This document shows, piece after piece, positions 60,384-64,000 of a stretch of DNA of 64,000 bases (positions are counted from its first letter, which is position 1; each line of letters begins with the position of its first letter). Made by a program: the position numbers and the translations under genes. The DNA is from Gallionella sp. (GTDB lineage Bacteria > Pseudomonadota > Gammaproteobacteria > Burkholderiales > Gallionellaceae): positions 124,001-188,000 of the forward strand of contig JALNYK010000002.1 in assembly GCA_023229845.1 (NCBI GenBank), read 5' to 3'. Below the pieces are notes generated by a model. That model did no database searches and was not told the origin of the DNA. It worked only from the letters and a program-made list of their open reading frames with translations.

Positions 60384-62744
60384 ATGCCCGCACAATCTAT
60401 CGGCCGTTTTGAAATTCTCGGAGAACTCGGCAAGGGCGGCCAGGGTACGGTGTATCTGGCGCAGGACACACAGCTCGACCGACGCGTTGCGATCAAGACG
60501 CTACGCAACCTGAGCCGCCAGTCCGAGCAACTCGCTCGCGAAGCACGCATCGTCGCAAAGCTGCAACATCCGAACATCATTCCGCTGTTCGATGTCGGCG
60601 AGCACCAAAGCGTCCCTTATCTGGTCTATGCCTATATCGAGGGCAAAACGCTGGAACAAGTACTGAAGCAGGAAAAAGATTTATCCCTCGTACAGTCGGC
60701 GGAAATCGCCTGCGGCGTGCTGGAGGGGCTGGCCTACGCGCACGCCCAGAACATCACCCATCTGGACATCAAGCCGGCCAATATCATGATCGCCGCCAGC
60801 GGCACGCCGATGGTGATGGATTTCGGGCTGGCAAAACTGTCCAGCCAGCAGGAAAAAGCCGGCAATCCGCTGAGCGGAACGCCGCGCTACATGGCCCCGG
60901 AAATCATCGCCGGCAAGCAGGCGAGCGCCAAGGCCGACATCTATGCGGTCGGCATCATGCTCTACGAAATGGTGACCGGCGAGGTCGCCGTCAGCGGCAA
61001 CAACGTCTACGAGGTGCTGAACCGCGCCGCGAACGAGCGAATCGCCGCCCCCTCGACTCACAACGAACTGATCGACGAACGGCTCGAAACCATCATTCTC
61101 AAGGCGACCTCGAAGAACCCGGACGAGCGTTATGCCAGCTGCGAAGCGATGCTGCAGGTGTTGCAGGCCTATCTAGGCGAGTTGCAGGAAAAAGCCGGGC
61201 GGGAGAAACAGACCCACAGCACGCTGGACTTCTTGCTGCGCAGGATGCGCAGCAAACAAGACTTTCCGGCGCTGTCCAACATCATTTCCGAGATCAACAA
61301 AATCGTCGCATCGGACTCGGAAAGCGCCAACAAACTGGCCAGCGTCATCCTGCAGGATTTCGCGCTGACCAACAAACTGCTGAAACTGGTCAACACCGCA
61401 TCCTTCGGACAGTTCGGCGGCAGCATCAACACCGTGTCCAAGGCCGTGGTGATCCTCGGCTTCGAGACGGTGCGCAACATTGCGATGACGTTGATCCTGC
61501 TGGAGTTCCTGCAGAACAAGGCGCAAGCCAGCCAGCTCAAGGACGAAGTCATCCAGTCCATCCTGTCGGGCATGGTGGCCGCCCAACTGATGAGCGAACA
61601 CGACTTCCGCAATGCGGAAGAAGTGATGGTCGGCTCGATGTTCCACAACCTGGGCCGGATGCTGGGCCTCTTCTATTTCTTCGACGAAAGCCAGGAAATC
61701 TCCCGCCTGGTCGAGCAAGGCGAAAGCGAAGATCGGGCCGCCATGAAAATATTGGGAATGCCTTATCACGAACTGGGCATAGGCGTGGCGCACAGCTGGA
61801 ACTTCCCGGCCAGACTGATCGCAGGGATGCGCAAGCTGCCGCCGGAGAAAGTTCGACCTCCGCAAGGCGAGCTGGAGCAGTTGACGGTAACCGTCAATAT
61901 GGCTCACGAACTTTGCGAAATCGCCGCCTATACCGATATCAAGGAAAAACAGCGCTTGCTGAACGAGCTGTCCAGCCGCTATGAAGGCGCTGTCAAAATA
62001 TCCGAACGCAAACTGTCGGCCGCGATGGATGGCGGCTTGAAGGAATTGTCGAGCCGCGCCGGCATTCTCGGCATAGGCATCCATCACAGCTCCATGCTGA
62101 GGCGCTCGCGCAACTGGAGCGGCCACGCCCAGCCGGTCGAAGAGAAAAAGACCGACAAGGAACTGGACGGCATCACCAATCTCGACCAGACGGTCGCGCA
62201 CGGCGACGAAGAAAGCAGCGGGGTTCCGCAGAATCCGGAAGCCATCCTCGGCGCCGGCATCCAGGACGTCACCACTTCGCTGGTCGGCGAATTCAAGCTC
62301 AACGATGTGCTGCAGATGGTGCTAGAAACCATGTATCGCGGCATGGGCTTCAGCCGCGCCCTGATACTGATACGCGACAACCAGCTTGGCGTGATGGCAG
62401 CCCGCTTCGGATTCGGCGCCGACGTCCGCAACATCATCCCGCGTTTCCGTTTCCCGCTGGCTTTCGTGCCGGACGTTTTCCACCTGTGCATCCAGAAGGG
62501 CGTGGACATCGCCATCGAAGACATCAATGCGTCCAACATCGCCGACAAAATCCCCGAGTGGTACAAAAACGGCATCAACGCGCCCTGCTTCATGCTCCTG
62601 CCCATCATGGTCAAGGACAAAGTGATCGGGCTGTTCTACGCGGACATGATCGAGGCCAACGCGCTGAAACTGTCCCAGCAACAACTGTCGCTGCTGCGCA
62701 CGCTGCGCAACCAGGCCGTACTGGCGATCAAACAGAAGACCTGA
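60384..62744 (+). CDS. Ser/Thr protein kinase-HDOD-GAF signalling protein, copy 2
   Basis: 786 residues from ATG 60384, a close full-length paralogue of the preceding gene. The kinase motifs are GELGKGGQGTVYLA, VAIKTLRN, HLDIKPANIMIA, DFGLAKL and YMAPEII. The HDOD domain includes NKLLKLVNTASFGQFGGSIN and the GAF-like domain LNDVLQMVLETMYRGMGFS and LLPIMVKDKVIGLFYADMIE. The 124-bp gap contains a -10-like TAGAAT (60301-60306), so separate expression is possible. The linker before the GAF domain is the least conserved part between the copies. Confidence 0.92.
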   Translation: MPAQSIGRFEILGELGKGGQGTVYLAQDTQLDRRVAIKTLRNLSRQSEQLAREARIVAKLQHPNIIPLFDVGEHQSVPYLVYAYIEGKTLEQVLKQEKDLSLVQSAEIACGVLEGLAYAHAQNITHLDIKPANIMIAASGTPMVMDFGLAKLSSQQEKAGNPLSGTPRYMAPEIIAGKQASAKADIYAVGIMLYEMVTGEVAVSGNNVYEVLNRAANERIAAPSTHNELIDERLETIILKATSKNPDERYASCEAMLQVLQAYLGELQEKAGREKQTHSTLDFLLRRMRSKQDFPALSNIISEINKIVASDSESANKLASVILQDFALTNKLLKLVNTASFGQFGGSINTVSKAVVILGFETVRNIAMTLILLEFLQNKAQASQLKDEVIQSILSGMVAAQLMSEHDFRNAEEVMVGSMFHNLGRMLGLFYFFDESQEISRLVEQGESEDRAAMKILGMPYHELGIGVAHSWNFPARLIAGMRKLPPEKVRPPQGELEQLTVTVNMAHELCEIAAYTDIKEKQRLLNELSSRYEGAVKISERKLSAAMDGGLKELSSRAGILGIGIHHSSMLRRSRNWSGHAQPVEEKKTDKELDGITNLDQTVAHGDEESSGVPQNPEAILGAGIQDVTTSLVGEFKLNDVLQMVLETMYRGMGFSRALILIRDNQLGVMAARFGFGADVRNIIPRFRFPLAFVPDVFHLCIQKGVDIAIEDINASNIADKIPEWYKNGINAPCFMLLPIMVKDKVIGLFYADMIEANALKLSQQQLSLLRTLRNQAVLAIKQKT

Positions 62745-62917
62745 AGACCCATCGAAACTGCGCAACTCGCTGCGGTTTTCGAGAGTCCTTTGGCAACGCC
62801 CCGCTAAGATTATCCTGATAGCGGAATCCTCCCCAGCCGATGGCAAACCCTACTCCCGAAGTGACATCATCGACCCGCTCATTCGAGTAGTTCAACTTCG
62901 ATTAAAGGAGAATTATC

Positions 62918-63367
62918 ATGAATCTGGTCAAATGGGACCCATTCAGGGAACTGGAAGAAGTCCCCAGTCGCCTGAATCGTTTATTCGGGCGTTCGACTCT
63001 ACCCGCCGAATCGGATCGCGAAATGCTGTCGGTAGCCGACTGGATGCCGTCGGTCGACATCAGCGAGACGGACAACTCCTATCTGGTCAAGGCCGAAATT
63101 CCCGGCGTGAACAAGGACGACGTCAAGGTCATGATCGAGGACGGCATGCTGACGATACAGGGCGAGCGCAAACAGGAACAGGAAGAAAATGGCAAGAAAT
63201 ATCACCGCATCGAGCGCTCCTACGGCTGTTTCATGCGCAGCTTCCGCGTGCCGGACGATGCCGACGATAGCGCGGCCAAGGCCGAGTTCAAGGACGGTAT
63301 GCTCAACATCACGCTGAACAAGACCCAGAAGAGCCGCTCCAACGCGGTCAACGTTTCGATCTCGTAA
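62918..63367 (+). CDS. Small heat-shock protein, Hsp20/IbpA family
   Basis: 149-residue ATP-independent holdase. It opens MNLVKWDPFRELEEVPSRLN. The alpha-crystallin domain (about 42-140) holds PSVDISETDNSYLVKAEIPG, VMIEDGMLTIQGERK and the A-x-x-x-x-G-M-L signature AEFKDGMLNITLNKT. AAAGGAG lies before the ATG. The 170 bp upstream show no convincing sigma-32 promoter or CIRCE. A zinc-ribbon gene follows after 48 bp. Confidence 0.96.
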   Translation: MNLVKWDPFRELEEVPSRLNRLFGRSTLPAESDREMLSVADWMPSVDISETDNSYLVKAEIPGVNKDDVKVMIEDGMLTIQGERKQEQEENGKKYHRIERSYGCFMRSFRVPDDADDSAAKAEFKDGMLNITLNKTQKSRSNAVNVSIS

Positions 63368-63415
63368 CCCCACAGCCGCTCCCGCCCGGGAGCGGCCTCA
63401 CTACAGGAGACGAAC

Positions 63416-63916
63416 ATGAGCCACTCATCCCACCCGCCCGGCTTCCATCTCATTCGCCGCGACCGCCTACAGGAAGAAACGGTGCTGGACAGCTACAAGA
63501 GCAAGGGCAAACTTCCAGAGCCGACCGTCTGTCCGGAATGCGGCGCAGTATTTCACGGAGGCCGCTGGCAATGGCTGGAAAAACCGCAGGGCGCGCATAG
63601 CGAAACCTGCCCCGCCTGCCACCGCATGCGCGACCGTTTCCCGGCCGGCTACGTGTCGCTGGGTGGAGAGTTTCTCGCGGCACACGAGGCGGAGATCATG
63701 CAGTTGATCAAACACCACGAGACCCGCGAAAAAACCGAGCACCCCTTGCAACGCCTGATGAACATCGAGAAGACGGAACAGGGATATCAGGTGACCACCA
63801 CCGACATCCATCTGGCTCGGGGCATCGGCGATGCGCTGCATCACGCCTATCAGGGCGAACTCGAATTCCACTACAACCCGGACCAGAACCTGCTGCGGGT
63901 CAACTGGAGTAGATAA
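63416..63916 (+). CDS. Zinc-ribbon protein, BCAM0308-like
   Basis: 166 residues with two CxxC pairs, CPECGAVFHGGRW (about 39) and CPACHRMRDRFPAGYV (about 65), that should bind one zinc. A C-terminal alpha/beta domain reads YQVTTTDIHLARGIGDALHH ... LELEFHYNPD-like ... LLRVNWSR. I associate it with the BCAM0308 family of NMD3-like ribbons; function unknown. It directly follows Hsp20 behind AGGAG, suggesting joint stress expression. Confidence 0.75.
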   Translation: MSHSSHPPGFHLIRRDRLQEETVLDSYKSKGKLPEPTVCPECGAVFHGGRWQWLEKPQGAHSETCPACHRMRDRFPAGYVSLGGEFLAAHEAEIMQLIKHHETREKTEHPLQRLMNIEKTEQGYQVTTTDIHLARGIGDALHHAYQGELEFHYNPDQNLLRVNWSR

Positions 63917-63960
63917 TTCGTAATCAGCGCCTTATAGATTTGTATTAATCGACTTAAAAC

Positions 63961-63984
63961 CCTTCCCCCGCTTGCGGGGGAAGG
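63961..63984. repeat. Perfect CCTTCCCCCGC hairpin repeat
   Basis: CCTTCCCCCGC, loop TT, GCGGGGGAAGG. There is no U-tract, so it is a repeat rather than a terminator. It resembles the outer ends of the element inside mnmA. Confidence 0.7.
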
Positions 63985-64000
63985 GCGCATGGCAGTTCAA

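Noticed and set aside
62745..62917. Sigma-32 heat-shock promoter before the Hsp20 gene
   Set aside because: A CCCCGCTAAGA stretch near 62798 faintly resembles a -10, but no CTTGAA-like -35 lies at the right distance.

Overview
The window looks like chromosomal DNA of a betaproteobacterium. Gene order and protein character are reminiscent of the iron-oxidising Gallionellaceae (Sideroxydans/Gallionella type), but that placement is from memory of the families, not a search. GC content is high, long antisense frames shadow most genes, and most genes are ordinary core functions in short operons. No phage, transposase gene, rRNA or CRISPR array is visible.

Layout. 0-5 kb: phosphate uptake (phoU, pstSCAB) with a good Pho box before pstS and a duplicated pstB 3' end. 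5-11.5 kb (minus strand): [NiFe]-hydrogenase maturation genes hypA, hypB, hypC, hypD, hypX/hoxX and a hupD-type protease, with a truncated hupE at the head. No structural hydrogenase genes and no hypE or hypF are present here. 11.8-19.1 kb: a glycine-zipper protein; a three-gene operon of response-regulator phosphatase, di-heme peroxidase-like cytochrome and a large hybrid histidine kinase; then a DedA protein. 19.4-26.3 kb (minus strand): queA, nfeD, an SPFH protein, tgt, yajC, secD, secF, with small palindromic elements between genes. 26.4-29.8 kb (plus strand): tRNA-Leu(CAA), nudJ, mnmA (its N-terminal region carries a translated repeat element), purB. 29.8-37.8 kb (minus strand): a two-gene unit of a Slam-like TPR/beta-barrel outer-membrane protein and a 2,122-residue FecR-domain exported protein with about five repeated beta modules. 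This is the most unusual locus here. 37.8-48.8 kb: radC, coaBC, dut, a PEGA lipoprotein, a CBS protein, rppH, proS, a lytic transglycosylase, a TlpA-like thioredoxin, YqhA- and YihY-type membrane proteins, a WrbA-type flavoprotein and a HugZ-like protein. 48.8-55 kb: an exported pentapeptide-repeat protein, leuA with a candidate leucine-rich leader peptide, an unknown membrane protein, a KefB/YbaL-type antiporter, a decayed duplicate fragment and a DUF5062-like protein. 55-64 kb (plus strand): hrcA, a GxxExxY nuclease-fold protein bracketed by unusual repeats, hemH, two tandem Ser/Thr kinase-HDOD-GAF proteins, a small heat-shock protein and a zinc-ribbon protein.

How parts work together. PstSCAB imports phosphate and PhoU signals its status. 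HypA/HypB insert nickel, HypC/HypD build the Fe(CN)2CO core, HypX supplies CO aerobically and HupD trims the large subunit. SecD/SecF/YajC assist protein export. QueA and Tgt make queuosine, and MnmA thiolates tRNA wobble uridine. Several genes (wrbA, hrcA and the leuA leader) have a -10 box placed 6-7 bp before the start codon, suggesting leaderless mRNAs. Several families of intergenic palindromes (GTAGGTCGGG type, GTCATTCC type, CCTTCCCCCGC type) are dispersed along the window.
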